Position numbers and translations under genes: made by a program. 64,000 bases of DNA, from the NCBI RefSeq assembly GCF_014212055.1, contig NZ_JACJVO010000027.1:62001-126000 (forward strand). Reading direction: 5' to 3'. Positions 47,758 to 56,242 of the stretch are shown piece after piece (within the stretch, counting starts at the first letter, position 1; each line of letters starts with the position of its first letter). This stretch comes from Cohnella zeiphila. Its GTDB lineage: Bacteria > Bacillota > Bacilli > Paenibacillales > Paenibacillaceae. The notes under the pieces are model-generated. The model had not been told where the DNA came from and did not search any database. It worked only from the letters and a program-made list of their open reading frames with translations.

Positions 47758-48603
47758 ATGCTGCTACACTGGTTCGATAGCGTTATCCTCGGAATCGTCG
47801 AGGGTTTGACCGAGTTTCTTCCCGTCTCGTCGACGGGCCACATGATTCTGACGAACAAGCTGCTTGGCTACGAAGAGACGCCCGCCATCCTCGAAACGTT
47901 CGAGATCATCATTCAGTTCGCCGCCATTCTGGCCATCGCGCTCGTTTACCGGCACAAAATCTTTCAGGTATTCGGCGGCAAGCCGAAGGACGCCGTCTCC
48001 GGTCTCAGCGTGGACAAGCTGCCGAAGCGCCGGCTGAACCTGATTCACGTGGCGCTCGCCATCATCCCGCCGCTGGCGCTGGCGTTCCTGCTGCGCCATC
48101 CGATCAAGGAACTGGGCTTCTCGCAGTACCCGGTGCTGCTGTCGCTCGTCGTCGGCGGCTTCTACATGTGGTTCGCGGAATCCCGCTACGACTCCGGCAA
48201 GATCAAGCGGACCGCCGAGACGATGGACGATATCAACTACAAGCAGGCTTTGATCATCGGCCTGTTCCAGTGTCTCTCGCTCTGGCCGGGCTTCTCCCGC
48301 TCCGGGTCGACCATCGCGGCCGGCATGCTGACGGGACTGAGCTATCGGGCCGCAGCCGACTTCTCCTTCTTCGTCGCCATTCCGATCATGACGGTGGCGA
48401 CGGGCTACGAGCTGCTCGACAGCTTCGGCAACCTCACTTCGGGCGACGCGGGCTTTTTTATTACCGGCTTCATCGTTTCGTTCATCGTGGCCTGGCTCGT
48501 CATCATTTCCTTCCTTAAAGTGATTCAGAAGGTCAAGCTGAAGTACTTCGCATGGTACCGGTTCGCCGTCGCCATTCTGTTCTACTTGTTCATCATGCGG
48601 TAA
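47758..48603 (+). CDS. uppP: Undecaprenyl-diphosphatase UppP (BacA)
   Basis: 281 residues, about eight membrane helices. Active-site motifs are EGLTEFLPVSSTGHM and LWPGFSRSGSTIA. It recycles the lipid carrier for wall synthesis and gives some bacitracin resistance. GGAGG precedes the ATG. The 180-base upstream gap has a TATAAT box (47668-47673) with a poor -35 and an inverted repeat TTTCATT/AATGAAA. A terminator follows. Confidence 0.97.
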   Translation: MLLHWFDSVILGIVEGLTEFLPVSSTGHMILTNKLLGYEETPAILETFEIIIQFAAILAIALVYRHKIFQVFGGKPKDAVSGLSVDKLPKRRLNLIHVALAIIPPLALAFLLRHPIKELGFSQYPVLLSLVVGGFYMWFAESRYDSGKIKRTAETMDDINYKQALIIGLFQCLSLWPGFSRSGSTIAAGMLTGLSYRAAADFSFFVAIPIMTVATGYELLDSFGNLTSGDAGFFITGFIVSFIVAWLVIISFLKVIQKVKLKYFAWYRFAVAILFYLFIMR

Positions 48604-48620
48604 GTTCGCGTCACCGTTAG

Positions 48621-48651
48621 CGCTGCCGGGGAATCTCCCGGCGGCGTTTTT
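48621..48651 (+). terminator. uppP terminator
   Basis: Stem CGCTGCCGGG/CCCGGCGGCG (one G-U pair), 6-nt loop, five T. Confidence 0.88.
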
Positions 48652-48830
48652 GCTTTTGCGGCTGTGATTCGACCCGATCCCATGTGAGTCGTAGGCGATG
48701 AATGGCGAATCCTGTCATATTTTGTTCTTGCCCAAATCTGCCAAATCTCTTACATTATTCATAGGCGCGAAGCCGTAAGTCCACCAGACTATAATGAGCG
48801 CCATCCTTGCGAAAGGGGGACCCGTTACGA

Positions 48831-49931
48831 ATGCGCATGTTGCCCATTTCGTTATGCAGCCCGGGAATGAAATTGGGCAAACGGATTTTTTCGGCAGAAG
48901 GCGTCGTTCTGCTCGCCGAAGGCGTCGAACTGACGGCATCGTTGATCCGTCGGCTCGATGACAAAGGAATTCATTATTTATACATCGACGATCCCCGCAC
49001 GGAAGGGATCGAAGCGCCGCAATTGCTAAGCGACGAGACGCAGCGCGCGGCGCTCGGAACGATCCGTTCGGTATTCCGCGATTTGGTCGATGCGCCCGGG
49101 AAGCGCCACACCGGAATGTATCCGTACGTAGGGAGGTCCGTGCGGCAGGTGATGCATCTGGTGATGGACGATTTGCAGCGGAACCGGGATGCGATGATCA
49201 TGCTTTCGAACCTGCTGACGGTAGACCATTACCTGTACATGCATTCCCTCAATGTTTGCGTTTACACGACATTGCTGGGAATGGCGTACGGCTACGGAAC
49301 GGAGGAGCTGACGACGCTGGGGATGGGCGCTCTGCTGCATGACGTCGGCAAGACGCAAATTTCGACGGATGTCCTTCTCAAGCCGGACGGCCTGTCGGAT
49401 GCCGAATACGAAGAGATGCAGCGCCATGCGGAGCGGGGCTATTACCTGCTCAAGGACGAACCGAACATTCCGCTCGTCGCCGCTCACTGCGCCTTTCAGC
49501 ATCATGAACGGTTGAACGGGACCGGCTATCCCCGGCGTCTTACGGGAGATCAGATCCATCCGTACGCGAAGTGGATCGGCATCGTCGACTCGTACGACGC
49601 AATGACCAGCTACCGGATTTACAAGAACGCGATGCTTCCCCATCAGGCGGTGGAGACGCTGTATGCGGGCAGCGGCACGCTTTACGACACGGCCATGCTC
49701 AAATATTTCCGCGACAAGGTGGCCATCTACCCGATCGGAATTACGGTCAAGCTGAGCAGCGGTCAGACGGGCGTCGTCATGGACATCAACTCCGCTTGCG
49801 CCCACCGTCCGATCGTGCGCGTGCTGACCGACGAGGCGGGCCAGGATTTGAAGACGCCTTACGAACTCGATTTGTCCAAGCAATTGTCGGTGATGATCAC
49901 GCAGGTCGACGCCGGTCCTTCGGAACGGTAA
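48831..49931 (+). CDS. HD-GYP domain cyclic-di-GMP phosphodiesterase
   Basis: 366 residues. The N-terminal region (SLCSPGMKLGKRIFSAEGVV) is like DUF3391. The HD-GYP domain has YMHSLNVCVYTTLLGM, GALLHDVGKTQIS, QHHERLNGTGYPRRLTGDQI and VDSYDAMTSYRIY. The C-terminal beta segment (SSGQTGVVMDIN) matches that of the paralogue at 42943-44016. ATG 48831 follows AAAGGGGGA by ten bases. A TATAAT box lies about 40 bases upstream. Confidence 0.88.
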   Translation: MRMLPISLCSPGMKLGKRIFSAEGVVLLAEGVELTASLIRRLDDKGIHYLYIDDPRTEGIEAPQLLSDETQRAALGTIRSVFRDLVDAPGKRHTGMYPYVGRSVRQVMHLVMDDLQRNRDAMIMLSNLLTVDHYLYMHSLNVCVYTTLLGMAYGYGTEELTTLGMGALLHDVGKTQISTDVLLKPDGLSDAEYEEMQRHAERGYYLLKDEPNIPLVAAHCAFQHHERLNGTGYPRRLTGDQIHPYAKWIGIVDSYDAMTSYRIYKNAMLPHQAVETLYAGSGTLYDTAMLKYFRDKVAIYPIGITVKLSSGQTGVVMDINSACAHRPIVRVLTDEAGQDLKTPYELDLSKQLSVMITQVDAGPSER

Positions 49932-49961
49932 ACGAAAACCGAAGCGGCTTCGGCGAGGGCT

Positions 49962-49982
49962 CTTGGAACGGGACGTTCCAAG
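49962..49982 (+). terminator. Possible terminator after HD-GYP gene
   Basis: Stem CTTGGAACG/CGTTCCAAG with a 3-nt loop, followed by a T-rich but interrupted stretch (GGCTTTCGTTTGCTTTCG). Confidence 0.55.
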
Positions 49983-50056
49983 GGCTTTCGTTTGCTTTCG
50001 CGCGAGCGGGCAAGGTACAATAACTATAAATTCAGACACGACAGGAGTACCGCAAC

Positions 50057-51220
50057 ATGCAAGGTTCGACAACCGAAAGCAAGACGATCCGGGCGGAACG
50101 GTTCGCCCCGCCGGACCATCTGCTTCCTTTATCGCCGCAAAACGATCCCTGGGACCCGATCCGGTCTCTTCAGCGCTACGGCCGCCACACGCTGACGAGC
50201 GTCGAGTTCACGGTAACTCATCTGTGCAATATGCGCTGCGAGCATTGCGCGGTCGGAGACAGCCTGGCGATGACCGAGGCGCCGCATCTGCCGATCGACC
50301 TGATGCTGCGGAGACTCGACGAAGTCGAGCATCTCGAGACGATCAGCCTGACGGGAGGCGAGCCGACATTCCGGGAAGAGACCGTGCGGAACATCATCGT
50401 TCCTTTGCTCCGCTACGCCCGCTCCCGGGGAATCCGGACGCAGCTTAATTCGAACGTCACCCTGGACTACTCGCGGTACGAGCAGATCGCGCCGTACCTG
50501 GACGTCATGCACATTTCCTTCAATTACACCGCGCCGGAAGATTTTCATGAAGTCGGCTTCGCCCGGTCGCCCCGCGCGGTCGGCACCGCGGCGTCCGCCA
50601 AGCTGTACGAGCGGATGATCGAGAACGCTCGCCGGCTGTCGCAGGAAGGGTTGTTCGTCTCGGCAGAGTCCATGATCAATTTTCGGACGTATAACAAGAT
50701 TAGCGACATTCATAAGCTAATCGTAGAGATGGGGTGCCGTCGTCATGAAGTGCATCCGATGTACCCCAGCTCTTTCGCGTCCGATCTGCCGATGATCGCC
50801 AGGGATCAGATGCTCGAAGCCATATCGCGTCTGCTCGACGACCGTTCTCCTGACGTCTGGATGCTGTTCGGCACGCTGCCGTTCTATGCATGCGGCGACA
50901 ACCCGCGCGAGCGCGAACTGCTCGCCCGGCTGAACCGGGAACCGAACGTCACGGTCCGCAACGATCCGGACGGCCGCAACCGAGTCAACGTCAACCTGTT
51001 CACCGGGGACGTCTACGTGACGGACTTCGCCGCCATTCCTTCGTTCGGCAACGTGAAGGAGGAACGGCTGGATGACGTCTTTGAACGGTGGCAGAACCAT
51101 CCGCTGCAGGCTCGGGTCAACTGCCATTGCCCGGCGGCCGGATGCTGCGGTCCGAACCTGCTCGTCTCGGATATGTATTATCGGGATGTCGACTTTACCC
51201 GCCGTCGCGCGCTGCTCTGA
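50057..51220 (+). CDS. yfkAB: Radical SAM protein YfkAB
   Basis: 387 residues. The radical SAM cluster motif is HLCNMRCEHC, followed by LTGGEPTFREE. The C-terminus carries the family's CxCxxxxC motif (CHCPAAGCCGPN), probably for a second cluster. In Bacillus subtilis the protein is known from the yfkAB locus, and its reaction is unknown. No partner peptide or enzyme gene is adjacent. Confidence 0.92.
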   Translation: MQGSTTESKTIRAERFAPPDHLLPLSPQNDPWDPIRSLQRYGRHTLTSVEFTVTHLCNMRCEHCAVGDSLAMTEAPHLPIDLMLRRLDEVEHLETISLTGGEPTFREETVRNIIVPLLRYARSRGIRTQLNSNVTLDYSRYEQIAPYLDVMHISFNYTAPEDFHEVGFARSPRAVGTAASAKLYERMIENARRLSQEGLFVSAESMINFRTYNKISDIHKLIVEMGCRRHEVHPMYPSSFASDLPMIARDQMLEAISRLLDDRSPDVWMLFGTLPFYACGDNPRERELLARLNREPNVTVRNDPDGRNRVNVNLFTGDVYVTDFAAIPSFGNVKEERLDDVFERWQNHPLQARVNCHCPAAGCCGPNLLVSDMYYRDVDFTRRRALL

Positions 51221-51292
51221 TCCTCCCGGATCCGGCGGCGGCTGCGCCGCGGGTGGACGGGCATACCGAATAAGTAGAGGAGCGTTCACATC

Positions 51293-52693
51293 TTGCATAC
51301 CGAATTTCTTTGGGGATCCATTGTTTGGAACCTGCTTGTCGTCCTGATTCTGGTTTTCCTGAACGGCTTCTTCGTCGCCGCCGAATTCGCGCTTGTGAAG
51401 GTTCGGCAGAGCCGGCTGACCCAGCTTTCCAACGAAGGGAACTCGCGGGCGAAGTACGCGCTCAAAGTGAACCGCAAGCTGGATGTGTACCTGTCCGCTA
51501 CCCAGCTCGGAATTACGCTGGCGTCGCTCGGTCTCGGCTGGACCGGCGAACCGGCGATCGCCGATTTGATCGTCGAGCCGCTTATGTACAACCTCCATGT
51601 CACCGATGAGACGGTCATTCATTCCGTGGCGGCCGTCGTCGCGTTCCTGGTCATCACCTTCATGCATATCGTGCTCGGAGAGCTTGCTCCCAAGTCGTTG
51701 GCCATTCAGAAGTCGGAAGGCGTCTCTCTCTGGCTGTCCTGGCCGCTGCTGATGTTCTACCGCATCTTCCTGCCCGCCATCTGGCTGCTGAACAGCGCGG
51801 CCAATCTGATGCTCCGGGCGATCGGGGTCCGCCCGGCCAGCGAGCACAGCGCGGCTCATACGGAGGAAGAGATCCGCATTCTGATGAACGAGAGCGCGAA
51901 GAGCGGCATCATCGACAAGGAAGAGATGACGCTGTTCGATAATGTGTTCGAATTCGCCGACCGGGTGGCGCGCGAAGTGATGCTGCCGAGGACGGACATG
52001 GACTGCATGTTCGTCGATCTTCCTTACCGGGACAACCTGAAGCTCGTCTACGAGACTCGTCACACCCGGTATCCGGTCGCTGTCGACGACAAGGACCAGA
52101 TCATCGGCTTCGTGCATATCACCGATCTGCTGACGGCCGATCCGGACGAAGAGCACGATCTCCGCGACTTTCTGCGCCCGATCTTGAGCGTGCCGGAATC
52201 GATGGAGGTCAGCAAGGTGCTCAAGCTGATGCAGAAACGGAAGTCGCAGCTTGCCATCGTCATCGACGAATACGGAGGCACGGCAGGCATGCTGACGGCG
52301 GAGACGATCCTGGAAGAGATCGTCGGCGAGATTCACGACGAATTCGACGATGAGCCGCCGAGCGTCGTGACGAAGGGAGAGGTCACGTCGGTCGAAGGCC
52401 GGATGCTGATCGAAGACATCAACGACATGTTCGGCCTGGATATCGACGACGAAGAAGTCGATTCGATCGGAGGCTGGCTGTTCCGGAATTTGGAGGGGAA
52501 CATCGCCAAGGGGCAGAAATGGGACTATAACGGCTTCGTGTTCGAGATCGCCCAGACGGAACGTCTGCGGGTGCTGCGCGTCCATATTTACCGGGCCAAG
52601 CCCGAACCGGCGGCGGGAGGGCCTGCCGCCGGCAACTCATCGGCCGAGGAGGAGAAGGCGGACGCACGGAATCCGCTAGGCACTTCCAAATAA
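51293..52693 (+). CDS. CNNM/CorC/HlyC-family membrane protein
   Basis: 466 residues. The N-terminal DUF21 membrane domain (GFFVAAEFALVKVRQSRLTQ, then LGITLASLGLGWTGEPA) is followed by a pair of CBS domains (TDMDCMFVDLPY to ILEEIVGEIHDE) and a C-terminal CorC/HlyC domain (DDEEVDSIGGWLF). Family members move or sense magnesium. TTG 51293 follows GAGGAG by ten bases. The gene 26 bases downstream may be co-transcribed. Confidence 0.92.
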   Translation: MHTEFLWGSIVWNLLVVLILVFLNGFFVAAEFALVKVRQSRLTQLSNEGNSRAKYALKVNRKLDVYLSATQLGITLASLGLGWTGEPAIADLIVEPLMYNLHVTDETVIHSVAAVVAFLVITFMHIVLGELAPKSLAIQKSEGVSLWLSWPLLMFYRIFLPAIWLLNSAANLMLRAIGVRPASEHSAAHTEEEIRILMNESAKSGIIDKEEMTLFDNVFEFADRVAREVMLPRTDMDCMFVDLPYRDNLKLVYETRHTRYPVAVDDKDQIIGFVHITDLLTADPDEEHDLRDFLRPILSVPESMEVSKVLKLMQKRKSQLAIVIDEYGGTAGMLTAETILEEIVGEIHDEFDDEPPSVVTKGEVTSVEGRMLIEDINDMFGLDIDDEEVDSIGGWLFRNLEGNIAKGQKWDYNGFVFEIAQTERLRVLRVHIYRAKPEPAAGGPAAGNSSAEEEKADARNPLGTSK

Positions 52694-52718
52694 CGCGGCC
52701 GCCAACGGGAGGCGGAAC

Positions 52719-53756
52719 ATGACCACGCTCAAAACGGTGCTGGTGATGGGGTTCGGACTTCTGTTTCTCTACTTGCTGTTTACGGTCGGCGCTCCGTTCC
52801 TGCTCGCCCTGGTCGCCGTTATTTTCCTGGAGCCGCTGAACGCCTTGCTCATCCGTCGGTTCAAGCTGGGCAGGCTTGCCGCCGCGACCGTCAGCGCCAC
52901 TTTGTTCACGGCGGTGCTGATCGGCTTGATGGTGCTGATCGGCCTGAAGCTGGTCGACGAGCTGCTCGGCTTCTGGGAGCACGTTCCTACTTATTTGAAT
53001 CATGCGAACGCTTATATTCAAGATCTGCTGAACCGGGCGGACTCTTTGTCCGGCAAGGGAGAGCAGGACCTTCCGCTCAAGCTGGAAAACTGGGTAAGCA
53101 GCCTGACCTCCGCTCTCGAAAGCCTGGCGTCCGCCGTCTCCGGCGTCCTCTACAGCTTCGCCAAAGGCATCCCGAACTTTTTTATCGTCCTCGTCGTGTT
53201 CCTGTGCGCCGTCTACTTGCTGGGCTTCAGCTTGCCGGCGATGAAGACGTCGTTCCTGTCGCTCTTCGAAGAACAGTCCCGGGAGCAGGTCGAACAGGTC
53301 ATGGCGAATTTGCGCCGGTCGGTGTTCGGCTTCCTTCGGGCGCAAATCCTGCTCAGCCTGGTGACGTACGTTCTGTCCTTCTTCGGATTGCTGATCATCG
53401 GCACCGGGTATCCGCTCGCTGTCGCTTTGCTGATCGTTGCCGTCGACATTCTCCCGATTCTCGGGACGGGAGCGGTTCTCGTCCCTTGGGCGGCCTACGC
53501 CTTCGCGACGGGAGACACGTACACGGCGGTCGGCCTTCTGCTGTTGTTCTTCGTCATCACGATCGTGCGCCGGACCGTCGAGCCGAAAGTGCTGGGGGAT
53601 GCCGTCGGCATCGGCGCGCTGTCGGCCCTGGTCAGCTTATACGTCGGCTATGAGCTGGTCGGCCTCGTCGGCGTCTTCCTCGGGCCGATCGTCGTGATCG
53701 TGTTCACGGCGGCTCGCAAGGCCGGCCTCCTACATTTCAAGATCAAGCTGCAATAA
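52719..53756 (+). CDS. AI-2E family transporter (YtvI-like)
   Basis: 345 residues, about seven or eight membrane helices with a soluble stretch near residues 85-140. Family features are ILPILGTGAVLVPWAAYAF and RRTVEPKVLGDAVGIGALSA. The closest named type by memory is YtvI, a sporulation membrane protein; the transported solute is uncertain. GGGAGG precedes the ATG. A terminator follows. Confidence 0.85.
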   Translation: MTTLKTVLVMGFGLLFLYLLFTVGAPFLLALVAVIFLEPLNALLIRRFKLGRLAAATVSATLFTAVLIGLMVLIGLKLVDELLGFWEHVPTYLNHANAYIQDLLNRADSLSGKGEQDLPLKLENWVSSLTSALESLASAVSGVLYSFAKGIPNFFIVLVVFLCAVYLLGFSLPAMKTSFLSLFEEQSREQVEQVMANLRRSVFGFLRAQILLSLVTYVLSFFGLLIIGTGYPLAVALLIVAVDILPILGTGAVLVPWAAYAFATGDTYTAVGLLLLFFVITIVRRTVEPKVLGDAVGIGALSALVSLYVGYELVGLVGVFLGPIVVIVFTAARKAGLLHFKIKLQ

Positions 53757-53760
53757 AGGG

Positions 53761-53799
53761 AACGCCAACGGATCCAACGTCGCGCTAGCGGCGTTTTTT
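53761..53799 (+). terminator. Rho-independent terminator
   Basis: Outer stem AACGCC/GGCGTT enclosing small inner hairpins, then six T, just after the AI-2E family gene. Confidence 0.75.
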
Positions 53800-53908
53800 C
53801 TTTTGGACGACAACCGGGGGAGATAAAAATTGAGCAAGTAGCCTAGCCCTGCCCCATAGAATAGGAGCGTATGTCTATTCGGTTTTTTGGAGTAAGGAGG
53901 AATTTCGC

Positions 53909-54130
53909 TTGAACGACAGCCAATGGAGAGCATGGTACCCGTACGTCAGCCCTCTCGACCCATGCCCCCCCATTCGGGTCAAAACCTACGTCGTGCCGCC
54001 GAATCAATGGATCGCGTTTCAGCCCATGAATCTCCCGCAATTTCCGCTGGACGAGGCGATTCGCAGGGGGACGCTGTGGCCGGCGTTGTACAGCCCGTAT
54101 CCGTCGCGGCATGCGGCCAAAGGAGGGTAA
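53909..54130 (+). CDS. cotJA: Spore coat protein CotJA
   Basis: 73 residues, proline- and tyrosine-rich: YPYVSPLDPCPPIRVKTYVV, PPNQWIAFQPMNLPQF and ALYSPYPS. It is a small inner-coat component needed for CotJC deposition. The start is TTG 53909 behind AAGGAGG. First of three genes; its stop overlaps the ribosome site of cotJB. The operon is sigma-E-dependent in Bacillus subtilis; no convincing sigma-E -35/-10 pair was found here. Confidence 0.92.
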   Translation: MNDSQWRAWYPYVSPLDPCPPIRVKTYVVPPNQWIAFQPMNLPQFPLDEAIRRGTLWPALYSPYPSRHAAKGG

Positions 54131-54133
54131 GGC

Positions 54134-54463
54134 ATGGCGAACCGCAACGAGGGCAAAGCGCCGGAGGAACCGAAGCAGGAGTTCGCACAGGAGCCGAACC
54201 GCAACGTCCCGGGAGACGAGGCCTACCGCGCGGAGCTGCTGCAATTGCAGAAGGTCGATTTTGCGCTGGTGGAACTGACGCTGTATCTCGATACGCATCC
54301 GAACGACCTGCAGGCCGTTCAGCAATTCAACCAGCTGGCGCAGACGCGTGCGCAGATCGCCCATCATTTCGAGATGAAGTACGGTCCGCTCATGCAGTTC
54401 GGTCACAGCTTCACCCGATTCCCTTGGCAGTGGTCGCAGTCGCCGTGGCCATGGGAAGTTTAA
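54134..54463 (+). CDS. cotJB: Spore coat protein CotJB
   Basis: 109 residues. The CotJB core is ELLQLQKVDFALVELTLYLD, then THPNDLQAVQQFNQL and ending in a Trp/Pro-rich tail (PWQWSQSPWPWEV). The first 30 residues are an acidic extension not usual in the 85-90-residue Bacillus protein. It starts four bases after cotJA and is 12 bases before cotJC. Confidence 0.93.
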   Translation: MANRNEGKAPEEPKQEFAQEPNRNVPGDEAYRAELLQLQKVDFALVELTLYLDTHPNDLQAVQQFNQLAQTRAQIAHHFEMKYGPLMQFGHSFTRFPWQWSQSPWPWEV

Positions 54464-54475
54464 GGAGGGGCGCGA

Positions 54476-55045
54476 ATGTGGATTTATGAGAAAAAGCTGC
54501 AGTACCCGGTTCGAGTCAGCAAATGCGACCCCCGGATGGCGAAATACCTGATCGAGCAATACGGCGGCGCGGACGGGGAACTCTCGGCTGCTCTCCGGTA
54601 TCTGAATCAGAGGTATACGATCCCGAGCAAGGTCGTCGGGCTGCTGAACGACATCGGGACGGAGGAATTTGCCCACCTCGAGATGATCGCCACCATGGTT
54701 TACAAGCTGACGAAGGACGCAACGCCGGAACAGCTGGAGGCTGCCGGGCTCGGCGCGCACTTCGTCAATCACGACAGCGCGCTGTTCTACAACAATGCCG
54801 CGGGCAACCCATGGACAGCCACCTACATCCAGGCAAAAGGCGACCCGCTCGCCGATCTTTACGAAGACATCGCGGCGGAGGAGAAGGCGCGCGCCACCTA
54901 TCAATGGCTGATCGATTATACGGACGACGTCGATATTCAAGATGCTTTGAAGTTCCTGCGGGAGCGGGAAATCGTGCATTCGCTGCGCTTCAAGGAAGCG
55001 GTCGAGATTCTGAAAGCGGACCGGGAGCAGAAGAAGGTGTATTAA
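54476..55045 (+). CDS. cotJC: Spore coat manganese catalase CotJC
   Basis: 189 residues, ferritin-like di-manganese catalase. Metal-ligand segments include IGTEEFAHLEMI and AAEEKARATYQWLI followed by EREIVHSLRFKEAVE. It protects the spore coat from peroxide. AAGGAGG precedes the ATG. Last gene of cotJABC; a strong terminator follows. Confidence 0.95.
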   Translation: MWIYEKKLQYPVRVSKCDPRMAKYLIEQYGGADGELSAALRYLNQRYTIPSKVVGLLNDIGTEEFAHLEMIATMVYKLTKDATPEQLEAAGLGAHFVNHDSALFYNNAAGNPWTATYIQAKGDPLADLYEDIAAEEKARATYQWLIDYTDDVDIQDALKFLREREIVHSLRFKEAVEILKADREQKKVY

Positions 55046-55070
55046 AATGCGGATGCACGCGCAAAACCGG

Positions 55071-55102
55071 AAAGGGGCTCTGCATGTTGGCAGAGCCCCT
55101 TT
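55071..55102. terminator. cotJ terminator, bidirectional
   Basis: A 13-bp perfect stem AAAGGGGCTCTGC/GCAGAGCCCCTTT with a 6-nt loop between the converging cotJC and stalk-protein genes. Confidence 0.8.
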
Positions 55103-55115
55103 GAATGAACGATGA

Positions 55116-56216
55116 TTAGGTCAGCTTCGCTATGCTTACGGCCACTTTCTCGATTTGCGCTTTGCTCAGGGTATGGTCGGGGGAGCTGATCGTCACGGTG
55201 CGATCGTCCAACTGGAAGCCGAGCATTGCCGTATCGCCGGGCGTATACCACTTCGCCTTTGTTCCGTTCGACAAGGTAACGGACGTGCTGTCGTAACCGC
55301 CCGAGTAATCCCGGGGAGACACGTTGACGATCATGTGAGCGAAGACGAGGTTGACTCCGTCGCCGGTGGCGACCGCCTTCTGGTAAGCGTCGCCTTTCGT
55401 CATCTGCTTCGGCGCATAGGCGGTCTCAAATCCGTCGAAGCTTGCGAAAGCCTGCCGGATCGCTTTCGACTGTTCGCCGCTGTACGTCACATCCGCGAGC
55501 TCGCTCGCATTCGTCGACCCAGGCAGCTTAGCTACGCTTGCGGCCACTTTCTCGATCTGCGCTTTGCTCAAGGTATGGTCGGGAGAACTGACGGTCACGA
55601 TGCGGTCATCCAGCTTGAAGCCGAGCATCGTCGTATCGCCGGGCGTATACCATTTCGCCGTGATTCCGTTGGACAAAGTGACGGACGTGCTGTCGTAACC
55701 GCCCGAGTAATCCCGCGGAGACACGTTGACGATCATATGAGCGAAGACGAGGTTGACTCCGTCGCCGGTAGTGACCGCCTTCTGATAAGAGTCGCCCGCC
55801 GTCATCTGCTTAGGCGCATAGGCGGTCTCGAATCCGTCGAAATTTGCGAAAGCCTGCAGAATCGCTTTCGTCTGATCGCTGCTAAACGCGATATCCGCAA
55901 GCTCGTTCGTATTTGGCGCCGCGGAGCCGACCAGGATCGTCTTGCTATTTTCGTCGTAATAGATCGGTACGTGAAGAGCGTCGGCCAGAGCGCGAACCGG
56001 AAGGTACGTCGAGTTCCGGTAGCTGATCGGAAGCTGCTTGTTGCCGTACGCGTCCACAGGGGTATATGCCGCGCCGTTAACCTTGAACTTGAGATCTCCG
56101 TTGAGGTACGCGGTGATCTTCTGCAGATTGGAGCCCGCATAGACGCCGGCCGCGCCGGTGACGGTCATGCCGAGCACCATCAGGGTCACAACGGATTTTT
56201 TCGTGAAATTTTTCAT
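55116..56216 (-). CDS. Secreted stalk-domain protein with internal duplication
   Basis: 366 residues. Start at 56216 behind GAGGAGAGG, followed by a signal peptide (MKNFTKKSVVTLMVLGM, AAGVYAG). Residues about 35-100 are a copper-amine-oxidase-like stalk (PISYRNSTYLPVRALADALH). The rest is two nearly identical 134-residue repeats, each with QAFA.FDGFETAYAPKQM, GDGVNLVFAHMIVNVSPRDY and SSPDHTLSKAQIEKVA. The repeats are unlike any family I recognise. It is probably wall- or surface-associated. Confidence 0.8.
   Translation of the reverse strand: MKNFTKKSVVTLMVLGMTVTGAAGVYAGSNLQKITAYLNGDLKFKVNGAAYTPVDAYGNKQLPISYRNSTYLPVRALADALHVPIYYDENSKTILVGSAAPNTNELADIAFSSDQTKAILQAFANFDGFETAYAPKQMTAGDSYQKAVTTGDGVNLVFAHMIVNVSPRDYSGGYDSTSVTLSNGITAKWYTPGDTTMLGFKLDDRIVTVSSPDHTLSKAQIEKVAASVAKLPGSTNASELADVTYSGEQSKAIRQAFASFDGFETAYAPKQMTKGDAYQKAVATGDGVNLVFAHMIVNVSPRDYSGGYDSTSVTLSNGTKAKWYTPGDTAMLGFQLDDRTVTISSPDHTLSKAQIEKVAVSIAKLT
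55121..55914 (-). repeat. In-gene tandem duplication, 402-bp period
   Basis: Two units (about 55121-55512 and 55523-55914) align at a constant offset of 402 bases, exactly 134 codons, with long identical runs such as the stretch around 55282-55300 and 55684-55702. The differences are mostly silent or conservative, which suggests recent duplication under protein-level constraint. Confidence 0.85.
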
Positions 56217-56242
56217 TACGATCCTCTCCTCTATAGACAAGT

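Noticed and set aside
53855-53862. CATAGAAT as a sigma-E -10 box for cotJA
   Set aside because: No matching -35 element lies at 13-15 bases upstream; the nearest AT-rich block is too far away.
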